In this document: in pieces, positions 53,552 through 63,209 of the stretch
How the letters are laid out: each line of letters begins with the position of its first letter
Position numbering within the stretch: the first letter of the stretch is position 1
Source of the DNA: UMGS75 sp964507405
GTDB taxonomy: Bacteria; Bacillota_I; Bacilli_A; ML615J-28; CAG-313
Direction: 5' to 3'
Length of the DNA stretch: 64,000 nucleotides
Assembly: GCA_964507405.1 (NCBI GenBank)
Contig: CAZDPJ010000005.1
Span: 3,916 to 67,915 of the forward strand
Notes under the pieces: generated by a model
The model's database searches: none
Told to the model about the DNA's origin: nothing
The model's input: the letters and a program-made list of their open reading frames with translations, nothing else
Program-made: the position numbers and the translations under genes

Positions 53552-54614
53552 ATTTTTAAAGAATAATAAAAAAATAATAATAATTTTTCTATCAATTTAT
53601 TTTTTAGTTATTACTTTATCGCTTATTAAGGTGAAAAAAGATGTAATAGTACCCTCTACAGTCAATACTATAGAGGATATTATTTCTATTGAAAACGAAA
53701 GTAAATTGAATGGAAGTATTAATGTTGTTTCCGTATATAGTTATGAAAATATAAGTCTTCTTTCATATTTATTTAGTCTATTAAACCCTTATTCTGAAAT
53801 ATCTGATAATGTTGAATATTATAATATTAGCAGTAAAGATTCTTATAAGGGTGGAGTTATCCAAAAACAAATTAGTATTTATAATGCTATTATTGCGGGG
53901 TATAATGAAGCCGATTATAATATTCATTATGATTTTATTGGCTATTATGTTGATAGTGCTACTATCTATTTAGATGAAGATTTATCAATAGGAGATTTAA
54001 TTATTAGTATTAATGATGAAGTATTAACTAATGAAGTAACTCCTTCAATGATTATAAAAAAGACAACTGATAAAGACATTAAAATGAAAATAATTAAAGA
54101 TTATTATGGTGGAAATAAGAAAACATCAGAAATTATTGTTTCACCAGTTGAACAAGAATTAAATGGAAAAAAAGTATATTCATATGGATTTAGTGCAGAA
54201 GCATTAAATATTCCTAAAATTAATGATGAGCCTAAGTTTGAAATATTATGGGATAATGTAAATAGTATTGGTCCTAGTGGTGGATTGTTACAATCATTTT
54301 ATGTTTATGAAAAACTTACAAAAGCAAAACTTTCAAATAATTTAAAAATTGCTGGAACTGGAACTATTGATGTTAATGGAAATGTTGGATTAATTGGTGG
54401 CATTAAACAAAAGATAATTACTGCTGAATTAAGTGGTATTGATGTCTTTTTTGTTCCGGTTACATCAAAAAATTATGAAAATGATCCAACTGAAACTAAT
54501 TATATTGATGCATTAAGTGGTTATAATGAATTAAAAAATCCACATATCAAATTAGTGCCAGTATGGAATTTATCTTGTATTATTGATTATTTTGAATGTA
54601 TGGGTGATAACTAA
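53544..54614 (+). CDS. YlbL/SepM-like membrane PDZ-Lon protease
   Basis: A 356-residue membrane-anchored protease: one N-terminal helix (about residues 9-26), a PDZ domain (about 145-205) and a Lon-type S16 domain (about 230-350). SIGPSGGLL contains the catalytic Ser, and GLIGGIKQKI the catalytic Lys of the Ser-Lys dyad. Such proteins cleave extracytoplasmic peptides or regulate cell-division and competence proteins; the substrate is unknown here. It overlaps the neighbours on both sides (8 and 1 bases), so it belongs to one operon. Confidence 0.88.
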   Translation: MNKFLKNNKKIIIIFLSIYFLVITLSLIKVKKDVIVPSTVNTIEDIISIENESKLNGSINVVSVYSYENISLLSYLFSLLNPYSEISDNVEYYNISSKDSYKGGVIQKQISIYNAIIAGYNEADYNIHYDFIGYYVDSATIYLDEDLSIGDLIISINDEVLTNEVTPSMIIKKTTDKDIKMKIIKDYYGGNKKTSEIIVSPVEQELNGKKVYSYGFSAEALNIPKINDEPKFEILWDNVNSIGPSGGLLQSFYVYEKLTKAKLSNNLKIAGTGTIDVNGNVGLIGGIKQKIITAELSGIDVFFVPVTSKNYENDPTETNYIDALSGYNELKNPHIKLVPVWNLSCIIDYFECMGDN

Positions 54615-55015
54615 TGAGTAAATATAAGGAAAATGTTGAATTAATAAAAGAACTTAATAGTGAAAAAATAGATAAGAAATGTATGAATAAAGCAACTATT
54701 TTTTCAACCATAATCTTAATTATTATCGCTAGTTTTGTTTTTATTATATTAAAAGAACTATTTAAACAATATTCATCAGTTACTTTTATGTTTAAAATAT
54801 TAGTTATTATTTTTTCTATTTTAGTATTTTCGGTGTGTCCGCTATATGCAACAATAACGGTGATGATTTATAAATATTATTCTAAGAATGAATTAATCCA
54901 TCAAGTTAAATGGTACTATTCTTTTATTTATGAATTAACAAGAATAGGAAATCTAGTATTTAGTATTATTGCGACAACTGTATTAACAATACTTTTGTTG
55001 AGATTGGCAGGTTAA
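54614..55015 (+). CDS. Hypothetical small membrane protein
   Basis: A 133-residue protein with three hydrophobic segments (about residues 28-48, 61-85 and 108-130) and a charged N-terminus. I do not recognise it. It is coupled by one base to the YlbL-like gene and one base ahead of lspA, so it is surely part of the operon. Confidence 0.7.
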   Translation: MSKYKENVELIKELNSEKIDKKCMNKATIFSTIILIIIASFVFIILKELFKQYSSVTFMFKILVIIFSILVFSVCPLYATITVMIYKYYSKNELIHQVKWYYSFIYELTRIGNLVFSIIATTVLTILLLRLAG

Positions 55016-55016
55016 T

Positions 55017-55562
55017 ATGAAAAAAACAACAGTAAAATTAATAAATAGTTTAATTGCTATTGCTAGCTGTATATTATTAATAGCTTTAGATCAAATTACG
55101 AAAAGTCTTGCGGTTAATAATTTAAATTATGGTGAATCTGTTCCTTTTATTAAAGGTATTTTGAATTTAAAACTTCAATATAATACCGGTTTTGCTTTTG
55201 GTATGGGTGATGGCTATCAAATTATATGGGGTATTGTCAGTATTGTTGGTTGTATAATTATTAGTTATTTTATGAATAATGTAGATTTTAAAAATAATTT
55301 AATCTTTTCTATTTGTATTGTTCTTTTATTTTCTGGCACATTTGGAAATATGATTGATAGACTATTTTTTGAAGATGGGGTAGTTGATTTCTTTGACTTA
55401 GCATTTATTAATTTTGCTGTATTTAACGTAGCTGATTCTTGTATAACAGTTGGTGCTATTTTACTTGCTATTTATATTTTATTTATTTATAAAGAACCTG
55501 ATAAAACGCCTAAAAATAAAAATACAGATGATAATGAAAATGAGGTGAGTAACAATGATTAA
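55017..55562 (+). CDS. lspA: Lipoprotein signal peptidase (signal peptidase II)
   Basis: A 181-residue, four-helix aspartyl protease that removes signal peptides from diacylglyceryl-prolipoproteins. DQITK, NTGFAFG, GNMIDRLF and NVADSCI hold the catalytic Asp pair. A charged C-terminal tail (last about 20 residues, Asp/Asn/Glu-rich) is extra. It would serve the seven lipoproteins in this window. It overlaps rluD by 8 bases, the standard lspA-rluD pairing of Firmicutes. Confidence 0.95.
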   Translation: MKKTTVKLINSLIAIASCILLIALDQITKSLAVNNLNYGESVPFIKGILNLKLQYNTGFAFGMGDGYQIIWGIVSIVGCIIISYFMNNVDFKNNLIFSICIVLLFSGTFGNMIDRLFFEDGVVDFFDLAFINFAVFNVADSCITVGAILLAIYILFIYKEPDKTPKNKNTDDNENEVSNND

Positions 55563-56469
55563 AGATGAATTTACTGTAACTTATAAAGAAAATGAAGAAA
55601 TAATTAGAATTGATAAATACTTACCTACTTGTTATACTGAAATGACAAGAAGTGAATTAAAGAAATATTTCGATGAAGAAAAAGTTAAAGTGAATGGTAA
55701 AGTTGTAAAACCTAGTTACAAAGTAGAAAATGGAGATTTAATTGAAATAGAAGAACTTGATGATGTTTTATCTACAGTTATTCCTGAAAATATTCCCCTT
55801 GATATTGTTTATGAAGATGATGATGTATTAGTTGTTAATAAACCATCAGGAATGGTTGTTCATCCTGCTCCAGGTCATGTTACGGGAACACTTGTAAATG
55901 CTTTAATGTATCATTATAAATCTTTATCTACAATTAGTGGTGAAAATAGAGCAGGGATTGTTCATCGTATTGACAAAGATACAAGCGGTTTATTAATTGT
56001 TTGTAAAAATAATTATTCACATCGTATTATTAGTGAACAAATCAAGGATAAGAAAGCAAAAAGAACTTATTGGGCAATAGTTACTGGTTCCATCGGTCAT
56101 AATTTAGGAAAAATTGATGCTCCTATTGGTCGTGATCCTGATAATAGACAAAAGATGGCAGTTGTTGCGACTGGTAAATCCGCAGTTACACACTTTAAAG
56201 TAATTGACCGCTTCCGTAACTTTACGCTTGTGGAATTAGATCTTGAAACGGGTAGAACTCACCAAATTAGAGTTCATATGGCTTATATCAATCATCCAGT
56301 TGTTGGCGATCCTTTATATGGAGTTAAGAAACAAGTAAATGAATTTGGACAATATTTACATGCAAAAAAAATAGGATTCTATCATCCTAGAACAAATGAA
56401 TATATGGAATTTGAGGTTAGTTTACCTAAGGAATTTCAAGAATTATTAAATGAATTAAAGAATGAATAA
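55555..56469 (+). CDS. rluD: RluD-type 23S rRNA pseudouridine synthase
   Basis: A 304-residue enzyme: S4 RNA-binding domain (about residues 15-75, RIDKYLPTCYTEMTRSELK) and RluA-type catalytic domain with HRIDKDTSGLLIV (catalytic Asp), ETGRTHQIRVHMAY and HPVVGDPLYG. Position behind lspA is the usual one for RluD/YlyB. GAGGTGAG serves as RBS. Confidence 0.93.
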   Translation: MIKDEFTVTYKENEEIIRIDKYLPTCYTEMTRSELKKYFDEEKVKVNGKVVKPSYKVENGDLIEIEELDDVLSTVIPENIPLDIVYEDDDVLVVNKPSGMVVHPAPGHVTGTLVNALMYHYKSLSTISGENRAGIVHRIDKDTSGLLIVCKNNYSHRIISEQIKDKKAKRTYWAIVTGSIGHNLGKIDAPIGRDPDNRQKMAVVATGKSAVTHFKVIDRFRNFTLVELDLETGRTHQIRVHMAYINHPVVGDPLYGVKKQVNEFGQYLHAKKIGFYHPRTNEYMEFEVSLPKEFQELLNELKNE

Positions 56470-56490
56470 TTTATATTTTGGAGGCTTATA

Positions 56491-57846
56491 ATGAGAATTA
56501 TTGTAATTGGATGTGGAACAATAGGTAAAACAATTATTGAACACATTTCAAAAGAAGGTCACAATATTATAATTATCGATAATGATAAAGATACAGTTGA
56601 AAAACTAATCGAAAAATATGATGTAATGGGTGTTGTTGGTAATGGTGCTAGTCTTGAAATTCAAGAAGAAGCCCGTGTAAAAAATGCTGATTTAGTTATT
56701 GCGGTGTCATCACAAGATGAAATTAATATTTTAGCTTGTTTACTTGCTAAAAAACTAGGAGCTAAAAGTACAATAGCACGTGTTCGAAATCCGGAATATC
56801 GAAGCCAAAGTGAATTAATGAAAGAAGAACTAGGATTATCAATGATTGTTAATCCTGAAGAAGAAACAGCTTCTGAAATAACTAATATGATTAATTTACC
56901 AACTATTTCTAAAATTGAACATTTTGCTAAAGGACTAGTAAATTTAGTTGAAATTAATGTTGAAGAAGGAAATCCTTTAATTGATGAAACATTATATTCT
57001 ATGAATAAGAAAATTCATACTAAAGTTTTAATTTGCGCTGTTGAACGTGGTAATGAGGTAATTATTCCGAGTGGTAATTTTCAAATTAAAAAAGGTGATA
57101 AAATTAGTTTTACAGCAGAATCTAGTTCCCTTAGAAGCTTTTTAAAAGAGTTGAACTTAATTAAGTCACCTCTTAAAAATGTTATGATTATTGGTGGTGG
57201 CAAAACTGGTTATTATCTTGCTAAAAACTTATCTAAAAACCACTATAAAGTACGTTTAGTTGAAGTAGATAAAGTAAAAGCAAATGAACTTGCTGTTAAG
57301 CTTCCAAATACTTCTATTATTTATGCTGATGGAACTAAACATGCGGTACTACTTGAAGCTGGTATTGAAAATTGTGATGCTTTTGTCGCCTTAACTAATG
57401 TTGACGAAGAAAACATTATTGTTTCTTTATTTGCTAATAAAGTAGGTGTTCGTAAAGTCATCACTAAAATTAAACGTGATACATTAGTTGGTATGACTGA
57501 TGACCTTGGTGTTACAAATAAAGTTATGCCAAAAGAAGTTGTGGCTAATAAAATTGTTAGTTATGTTAGAGCTATTGCTAATAAAAGAGGTAGTAATGTA
57601 ATTACATTATATAAACTTGTAAATAATCAAATAGAAGCACTAGAATTTCTTGCTAAAAAGAAAGAAAGATATTATAATAAGCCATTAAAAGAATTAAAAA
57701 CAAAAGAAAATTGTTTAATCGCTTGTATTATTCGTGATGGTAAAGTTATTATCCCTAATGGTAATGATTTTATTCAACAAAATGATAATGTTGTTATAGT
57801 TACAACTCATAAGAATTTTGATGACTTAGCGGATATCTTTGAATAG
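56491..57846 (+). CDS. trkA: Trk potassium transporter regulatory subunit TrkA
   Basis: A 451-residue peripheral protein with two RCK units, each with a Rossmann NAD-binding motif (GCGTIGKTI at about 7-15 and GGGKTGYYL at about 235-243) and a TrkA_C domain (about 140-220 and 370-450). It gates TrkH, which is encoded 8 bases downstream. Confidence 0.93.
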   Translation: MRIIVIGCGTIGKTIIEHISKEGHNIIIIDNDKDTVEKLIEKYDVMGVVGNGASLEIQEEARVKNADLVIAVSSQDEINILACLLAKKLGAKSTIARVRNPEYRSQSELMKEELGLSMIVNPEEETASEITNMINLPTISKIEHFAKGLVNLVEINVEEGNPLIDETLYSMNKKIHTKVLICAVERGNEVIIPSGNFQIKKGDKISFTAESSSLRSFLKELNLIKSPLKNVMIIGGGKTGYYLAKNLSKNHYKVRLVEVDKVKANELAVKLPNTSIIYADGTKHAVLLEAGIENCDAFVALTNVDEENIIVSLFANKVGVRKVITKIKRDTLVGMTDDLGVTNKVMPKEVVANKIVSYVRAIANKRGSNVITLYKLVNNQIEALEFLAKKKERYYNKPLKELKTKENCLIACIIRDGKVIIPNGNDFIQQNDNVVIVTTHKNFDDLADIFE

Positions 57847-57854
57847 GTGATATC

Positions 57855-59387
57855 ATGAATTTAAAACTTGTTGGTAAGATTCTTGGTAAAATAATGATTC
57901 TAGAAGGAATTTTAATGTTATTTCCTTTAATAGTTTCGATTATTTATAATGAAGGAGTTATTAATATATTATCTTATGTAATTCCAATTGTTACATTATT
58001 TATCTTAGGATTTATACTTAATTTATTTAAACCTTCAAGAACATGGTTATATCAAAAAGAGGGATTTGCTGTAGTAGCTCTTGTATGGATTGTAATGACT
58101 ATTTTTGGAGCAATACCTTTTGTTATTAATAAAGATATTCCTAATTATATAGATGCATTATTTGAAACAATGTCTGGTTTTACTACAACAGGTGCAAGTG
58201 TTATTAATGATTTAACTGTTATTTCACATAGTGGATTATTTTGGAGGAGTTTTACACACTGGATAGGAGGTATGGGAATACTTGTATTTATCTTAATATT
58301 TATTCCCGAAAGTAATGATGGGTCATCATTTCATTTGTTAAAGGCCGAAAGTCCAGGTCCTCAAGTTGGTAAGCTTACTTCTAAAATGAAGGTTACTACA
58401 AGAATTCTATATTTAATTTATTTAGCGCTTACGATTATAGAGTTTATAATGTTATTATTTAGCAAACCAGTTGTAATAGAAGGCATTGCAAAAGAAAGTG
58501 ACCATGTATTTTATTGTTTACTTACAGCATTTGGTAGTGCTGGTACTGGTGGCTTTGGGTTTATTCCTAATAGTTTTGAATATTTTTCTCCATATGCTCA
58601 ATATGTAGTTGCTACATTTTTAATTTTATTTGGTATCAATTTTAGTCTTTATTTTCTGTTATTAGTAGGAAAATTTAAAGATGTCTTTAAGAGCGAAGAA
58701 TTACGAGCATATCTTGGTTTTATTATTGGTGGCGTTATAATAATATTTATAAGCCTTATATATGATAAAGCAAAAGCCTTGGATTCTATTAATTATGAAC
58801 AATCATTTAGAGAAGCTTATTTCCAAGTAGCAAGTATTATTACAAGTACTGGATATACGACTACTAATTTTGAACTATGGCCACAACTTGCAAAAACGGT
58901 AATTATATTATTAATGGTTTGTGGAGCAATGGCTGGATCTACTGGTGGAGGTATTAAAGTTTCAAGAATTGTTCTTGCTTTTAAAGGTTTTAAAAGAAAT
59001 ATATTAAGATTGATTAACCCAAGACTAGTGACTAAGACAAAATTTGAAGGAAAAATAGTAGAAGATGATACGATTGATGATGTTTTTTCTTTTATAACTA
59101 TGTATTTTATTATTGCTTTAATTGTTATTTTAATCTTATCGTTCGATCATAGTCCTGCTGTTGAGATTTGTGGAAAGATGTATGAAATAGATTTTAATAC
59201 TAATTTTACCGCTACAATTTCTTGTTTAAGTAATATTGGACCGGCCTTTGGTGCTGCTGGACCATATGGTTCTTTTGATTGTTATAATTATCTTTCAAAG
59301 TTTGTTTTAACACTTACAATGTTAATTGGTAGACTTGAAATTTTACCTGTTTTAATCTTATTTAGTCCTAAAACATGGAAAAAATAA
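57855..59387 (+). CDS. trkH: Trk potassium channel subunit TrkH
   Basis: A 510-residue membrane protein with four P-loop repeats forming the K+ pore: SGFTTTGAS, GSAGTGGFGF, TSTGYTTTNFE and SNIGPAFGAAGP. Each has its selectivity Gly. It imports K+ with TrkA. A bidirectional terminator lies behind it. Confidence 0.93.
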   Translation: MNLKLVGKILGKIMILEGILMLFPLIVSIIYNEGVINILSYVIPIVTLFILGFILNLFKPSRTWLYQKEGFAVVALVWIVMTIFGAIPFVINKDIPNYIDALFETMSGFTTTGASVINDLTVISHSGLFWRSFTHWIGGMGILVFILIFIPESNDGSSFHLLKAESPGPQVGKLTSKMKVTTRILYLIYLALTIIEFIMLLFSKPVVIEGIAKESDHVFYCLLTAFGSAGTGGFGFIPNSFEYFSPYAQYVVATFLILFGINFSLYFLLLVGKFKDVFKSEELRAYLGFIIGGVIIIFISLIYDKAKALDSINYEQSFREAYFQVASIITSTGYTTTNFELWPQLAKTVIILLMVCGAMAGSTGGGIKVSRIVLAFKGFKRNILRLINPRLVTKTKFEGKIVEDDTIDDVFSFITMYFIIALIVILILSFDHSPAVEICGKMYEIDFNTNFTATISCLSNIGPAFGAAGPYGSFDCYNYLSKFVLTLTMLIGRLEILPVLILFSPKTWKK

Positions 59388-59421
59388 AAGGCATATAATG
59401 AATATTCATTATTGCCTTTTT
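59386..59421. terminator. Bidirectional intrinsic terminator
   Basis: Long stem AAAAGGCA / TGCCTTTT continued by ATAATGAAT / ATTCATTAT with one bulged T. It serves the converging trkH and rnhC genes. Confidence 0.8.
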
Positions 59422-59423
59422 AG

Positions 59424-60416
59424 TTATAATTTATATTTTATTTTTTGTTTAATTTCTTCTAAACCATCTAACCTTGATTTAGGTAGAGGATTATCGTTAA
59501 AATAGGAAATTATTCTTTCAGAATTGGCAAATTTAATTTTTGCGACCTTTTGAAGTTCAGAAAAACCATATGATTTTACAAATGAAATAGCACAACGGTC
59601 AACTTCTTTACCTGCTCCTTTTAATAGTTCGATTTTATATTCACCGCTCATCTTTTTTAATTCACGTAAAAAAGCAGCACGTGCAAGAATTGATGCGGCA
59701 GCAATACCGATATGTTCTTTCTCTCCTTTAGTAATTGTTGTAACATCGGTTATTACATTAGGTTGATTTTCTAAATATTCTAAGTACTTTTCTTTAGGTG
59801 CAAACTCATCAATTAAAATAGCGTCATACTTTACATCACCAAGTTTTTTTAGTATACTATTTATAACTTTATTGTGTAAATAGGACTTAATAAAATTTAG
59901 ATTATCAAATTTATTTGATAAAGAGTTAATTTTACTAGGATCTAAGAAGATGATGGAATAAGGTACGATATTGGCAATCTTTAATGCAAGAGGAATCATT
60001 TGCTTATCAGTGAGTAATTTTGAATCTTTTACTCCTAGTTTATGTAATTGTTCAATTGCTTTTTGGTCGGTATAGGTTGCACAAACAACAACAGGACCAA
60101 AGTAGTCGCCAGTGCCTACTTCATCTGTACAAATAGCAATTTTATTGGAATAATCAACTTGTTTAACAACTTTTACTTCTTCAAGAGGTAAACCAAATTT
60201 TTTAGCCCATTTATTATATTCATTCGCTTCGTCTAAGCCTTGAAATAAAACAACATTTGTACGATAGATAGTAATAACGACATTATTAAGTTTTGCACGA
60301 GCAATCGTGTAATTACTAGAACCATATGTTAAATATCCTTGATAATAATCAATCATTTCTTGGATTTGTTCATTTGTAGCTTTAATTTTATGTGTAGAAT
60401 TAGATATATGCTGCAT
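59424..60416 (-). CDS. rnhC: Ribonuclease HIII
   Basis: A 330-residue RNase H that cleaves the RNA strand of RNA-DNA hybrids. An N-terminal TBP-like substrate-binding domain (about residues 1-85) is followed by the catalytic domain with TDEVGTGDYFGP (the first acidic pair, HIII type), KDSKLLTD and LIDEFAPK. It has its own reverse-strand promoter and is divergent from mutS2; in B. subtilis rnhC and mutS2 are also neighbours. Confidence 0.94.
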   Translation of the reverse strand: MQHISNSTHKIKATNEQIQEMIDYYQGYLTYGSSNYTIARAKLNNVVITIYRTNVVLFQGLDEANEYNKWAKKFGLPLEEVKVVKQVDYSNKIAICTDEVGTGDYFGPVVVCATYTDQKAIEQLHKLGVKDSKLLTDKQMIPLALKIANIVPYSIIFLDPSKINSLSNKFDNLNFIKSYLHNKVINSILKKLGDVKYDAILIDEFAPKEKYLEYLENQPNVITDVTTITKGEKEHIGIAAASILARAAFLRELKKMSGEYKIELLKGAGKEVDRCAISFVKSYGFSELQKVAKIKFANSERIISYFNDNPLPKSRLDGLEEIKQKIKYKL

Positions 60417-60436
60417 AGTTAGAATCCTCCAACATT

Positions 60437-60465
60437 ATTATATCATAAAATTAAATTTAATGCAA
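60437..60465 (-). promoter_or_regulatory. Sigma-A promoter of rnhC
   Basis: Reverse strand: TTGCAT (60465-60460), 17-bp spacer ending TGA (extended -10), TATAAT (60442-60437); GGAGGA precedes the ATG. Confidence 0.8.
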
Positions 60466-60494
60466 GATTATAAGCCAAGAGAAAGGACCCTAAA

Positions 60495-62843
60495 ATGAAT
60501 GAAATTATTTCTTTAAGTAATAGAAAATTAGAAATAGCACAAATCATAAATAAGTTAAAAGAAATAGCTATTTTACCAGAATGCATTCAAAACATTGATA
60601 AATTAAAGCCATTTAATGATCTTGATTTAATAAATAGTGAATTAGATAAAGTCGATGAAGCAGCAGTTATATGTATGCGATTTGAACGAGCTCCTATTGT
60701 TTTAGATAGTGATTTTAGAACGATATTAATGATTGCAATGCGTGGTGGAAAACTATCTGCGCTTGAGATTTATGAAGTTTATAAACTATTTTTAACCATT
60801 AAACAAAATCAAAAGTTACTTACTTCCATTCAGAATGAAAAAATTTTATGTCCATTTTATGAAAAAATGGTTAGTGATTTAGTTATTATTGAATATTTAG
60901 AAGCGATAATTAATAAATCGATTAATGAAGATGGTTATGTTTTATCTAGTGCTAGTAGTAATCTTAAACAAATAAGAAATAAACTTAATAATATTGATAG
61001 TAGAATAAAATCAAAATGTCAAGAAATATTGTCAAAAGAAAGTTCTAAATTATCACAACAATCTATTGTTATGAGAAATGACTGCTACTGCCTCCCGGTT
61101 AAGAGTGAATATAAAAACTCTATTCGTGGGACAATTCAAGATTATAGTGCTAGTATGCAAACAATTTATATTGAACCAGAAGCTGTCGCAACTTTAATGA
61201 ATGAAAAGAATATTTTATATCATGAAGAACATGATGAAATAGAACGTATCTTATCGAATATTTCCTTAGAAATTAAAAATAATGTTGCTTTATTATTACA
61301 AGATTTTGAAATTATTTTATTACTTGATTTAATATTTTCTAAAGCTTTACTTGGTACTTCCTATAATGGAACAAGACCTAATATTAATAATGATGGTACA
61401 TTAAAACTAATAAATGTTAGACATCCACTATTAAAGGTAAAAAAAGTAATACCAAATAATTTAGAATTTAGTAGAAGATATGATGGTATTATTATTACTG
61501 GTCCAAATACTGGTGGTAAAACTGTTTTACTTAAAACAATTGGATTAGTTATTTTAATGACAAAATATGGATTATTAATTCCTGCTGATAAAGAAAGTAA
61601 TATTATGATATATGATAATGTTTATTGTGATATCGGCGATGACCAAAGTATTGAAAACAATTTATCAACTTTTTCTTCTCATATGAGCAATATTGTCAAA
61701 ATTATTAACAATATTACTCCTAATTCATTAGTCTTATTTGATGAAATAGGGGCTGGTACCGATCCAATTGAAGGTTCTAATCTTGCTAAAGCTATATTAA
61801 AATATTTAATTGAACACAAAGTTAGTTTTATGACAACTACTCATTATTCAGATTTAAAAGCATTTGGATTTGAAGAGCCAAGAATTATTAATGCTTCAAT
61901 GGAATTTAATAAAGATTCATTATCACCAACCTATCGTTTATTAATTGGGGTTAGTGGTTCAAGTAATGCTTTAAATATTGCTAGTCGCTTAGGACTTAAA
62001 AATGAGATAATAGAAGAAGCTAATCGTTTAACTGTTACTAATGATTCGGCTGTCAGACAATTAATTCTTAAACTTGAAAAACTTGTTCAAGATAATGAAT
62101 CTAAAAAATTAGAATTAGATAATTTAATTTTTGAAAATAATAAAAAGAATTTAGAATTAACAACCGAATTGGATAAAATTGATAAGAAAAAAGAAATTAT
62201 CTTAAATAAATATGAACAAGAAGCTTTAAAAATTGTAAATGATGCCAAAAATAAAAGTAGTGAATTACTTAGTGATATTGAAGAAAAGCAAAAAAATAAT
62301 CTTAAACTTCATGAAATGATTGAACTTAAGAAAAAAGTTAATGATTTAGAAATAGTTAAAAAAGAAAAAAAGAAAAAAAGTATTATTACAACTGATATTC
62401 CAAAACTTGGTGATGATGTTTATTTAACAAGTTTTGATCAATATGGAACCATAATAAAAGTTAATAAAAATAATTCTTTTACAGTTGCAATTGGAAATAT
62501 TCAATTACAAGCAAATATCGATGAATTAAATGTTGTAAAAAAAGTTCCTAATAAACAAGTCAATAATGTATCGAGTTCTAATTTGGCTAGCAAAGCTAAG
62601 ATATCACTTGTACTTGATTTAAGGGGAGAAAGATTTTTAGAAGCGAAAGATAAACTTGAAAAATATGTTGATGATTTAACGTATGCGGGAATAAAGCAAG
62701 CAACAATAATTCATGGCTATGGTACAGGTGCATTAAGAGAAATGGTTCAATCTTTTGTTAAAAAATGTCCTCAAATAGTAGGAAGTAGATATGGAGGAGA
62801 AACAGAAGGTGGATTTGGGGTTACAGTAATTACTTTAAAGTAG
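60495..62843 (+). CDS. mutS2: MutS2 ATPase/endonuclease
   Basis: A 782-residue protein. The MutS clamp/lever region (about 1-300) precedes the ATPase with Walker A GPNTGGKTVLLK, LFDEIGAGTDP and TTHYSDLKAF. A coiled coil (about 510-625) and KOW-like piece follow, then the C-terminal Smr nuclease domain with LDLRGERF and HGYGTGALRE. MutS2 suppresses recombination and rescues collided ribosomes in B. subtilis (Smr-dependent mRNA handling). It is the first gene of a mutS2-trx unit. Confidence 0.95.
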   Translation: MNEIISLSNRKLEIAQIINKLKEIAILPECIQNIDKLKPFNDLDLINSELDKVDEAAVICMRFERAPIVLDSDFRTILMIAMRGGKLSALEIYEVYKLFLTIKQNQKLLTSIQNEKILCPFYEKMVSDLVIIEYLEAIINKSINEDGYVLSSASSNLKQIRNKLNNIDSRIKSKCQEILSKESSKLSQQSIVMRNDCYCLPVKSEYKNSIRGTIQDYSASMQTIYIEPEAVATLMNEKNILYHEEHDEIERILSNISLEIKNNVALLLQDFEIILLLDLIFSKALLGTSYNGTRPNINNDGTLKLINVRHPLLKVKKVIPNNLEFSRRYDGIIITGPNTGGKTVLLKTIGLVILMTKYGLLIPADKESNIMIYDNVYCDIGDDQSIENNLSTFSSHMSNIVKIINNITPNSLVLFDEIGAGTDPIEGSNLAKAILKYLIEHKVSFMTTTHYSDLKAFGFEEPRIINASMEFNKDSLSPTYRLLIGVSGSSNALNIASRLGLKNEIIEEANRLTVTNDSAVRQLILKLEKLVQDNESKKLELDNLIFENNKKNLELTTELDKIDKKKEIILNKYEQEALKIVNDAKNKSSELLSDIEEKQKNNLKLHEMIELKKKVNDLEIVKKEKKKKSIITTDIPKLGDDVYLTSFDQYGTIIKVNKNNSFTVAIGNIQLQANIDELNVVKKVPNKQVNNVSSSNLASKAKISLVLDLRGERFLEAKDKLEKYVDDLTYAGIKQATIIHGYGTGALREMVQSFVKKCPQIVGSRYGGETEGGFGVTVITLK

Positions 62844-62850
62844 AGGTGAT

Positions 62851-63165
62851 ATGATGAAAGAGATTAATTCACTTAGTGAATATAACGAACTTATTAAAGA
62901 TGAGTTTGTATGGGTAATGTTTTATACGAAATGGTGCCCTTTATGTAAAAAAATGAAATTTTCTTTATATGAATTAAATGAAAACATACCTAACAGTTTA
63001 TTTTATATGGTAGATATTTCTGAGGAATCAGAAATTGGAAATGAATTTAAAATTAAAAGTACACCTACGCTTTTAATATATAAACAGGGAAAATTAGTAG
63101 ATAAAATTGAAGGGTTACCTGAATATGAAGAGTTAGAAGAAAGATTATTATCATTTAATCAATAA
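62851..63165 (+). CDS. Thioredoxin-like protein with CPLC active site
   Basis: A 104-residue thioredoxin-fold protein. The redox motif WCPLCK (Cys29, Cys32) replaces the standard WCGPC, while the cis-Pro loop STPTLLIY and the glycine-rich end region are conserved. It is cytosolic, with no signal peptide. The altered dipeptide should shift the redox potential or partner choice compared with TrxA. In B. subtilis trxA also lies a few genes after mutS2. RBS GAGGTGAT; ATG 62851 or 62854 are both possible. Confidence 0.85.
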   Translation: MMKEINSLSEYNELIKDEFVWVMFYTKWCPLCKKMKFSLYELNENIPNSLFYMVDISEESEIGNEFKIKSTPTLLIYKQGKLVDKIEGLPEYEELEERLLSFNQ

Positions 63166-63209
63166 AAAATAAAAATTTATGGTATACTAAATAGAGGAGA
63201 GTGATAAAA

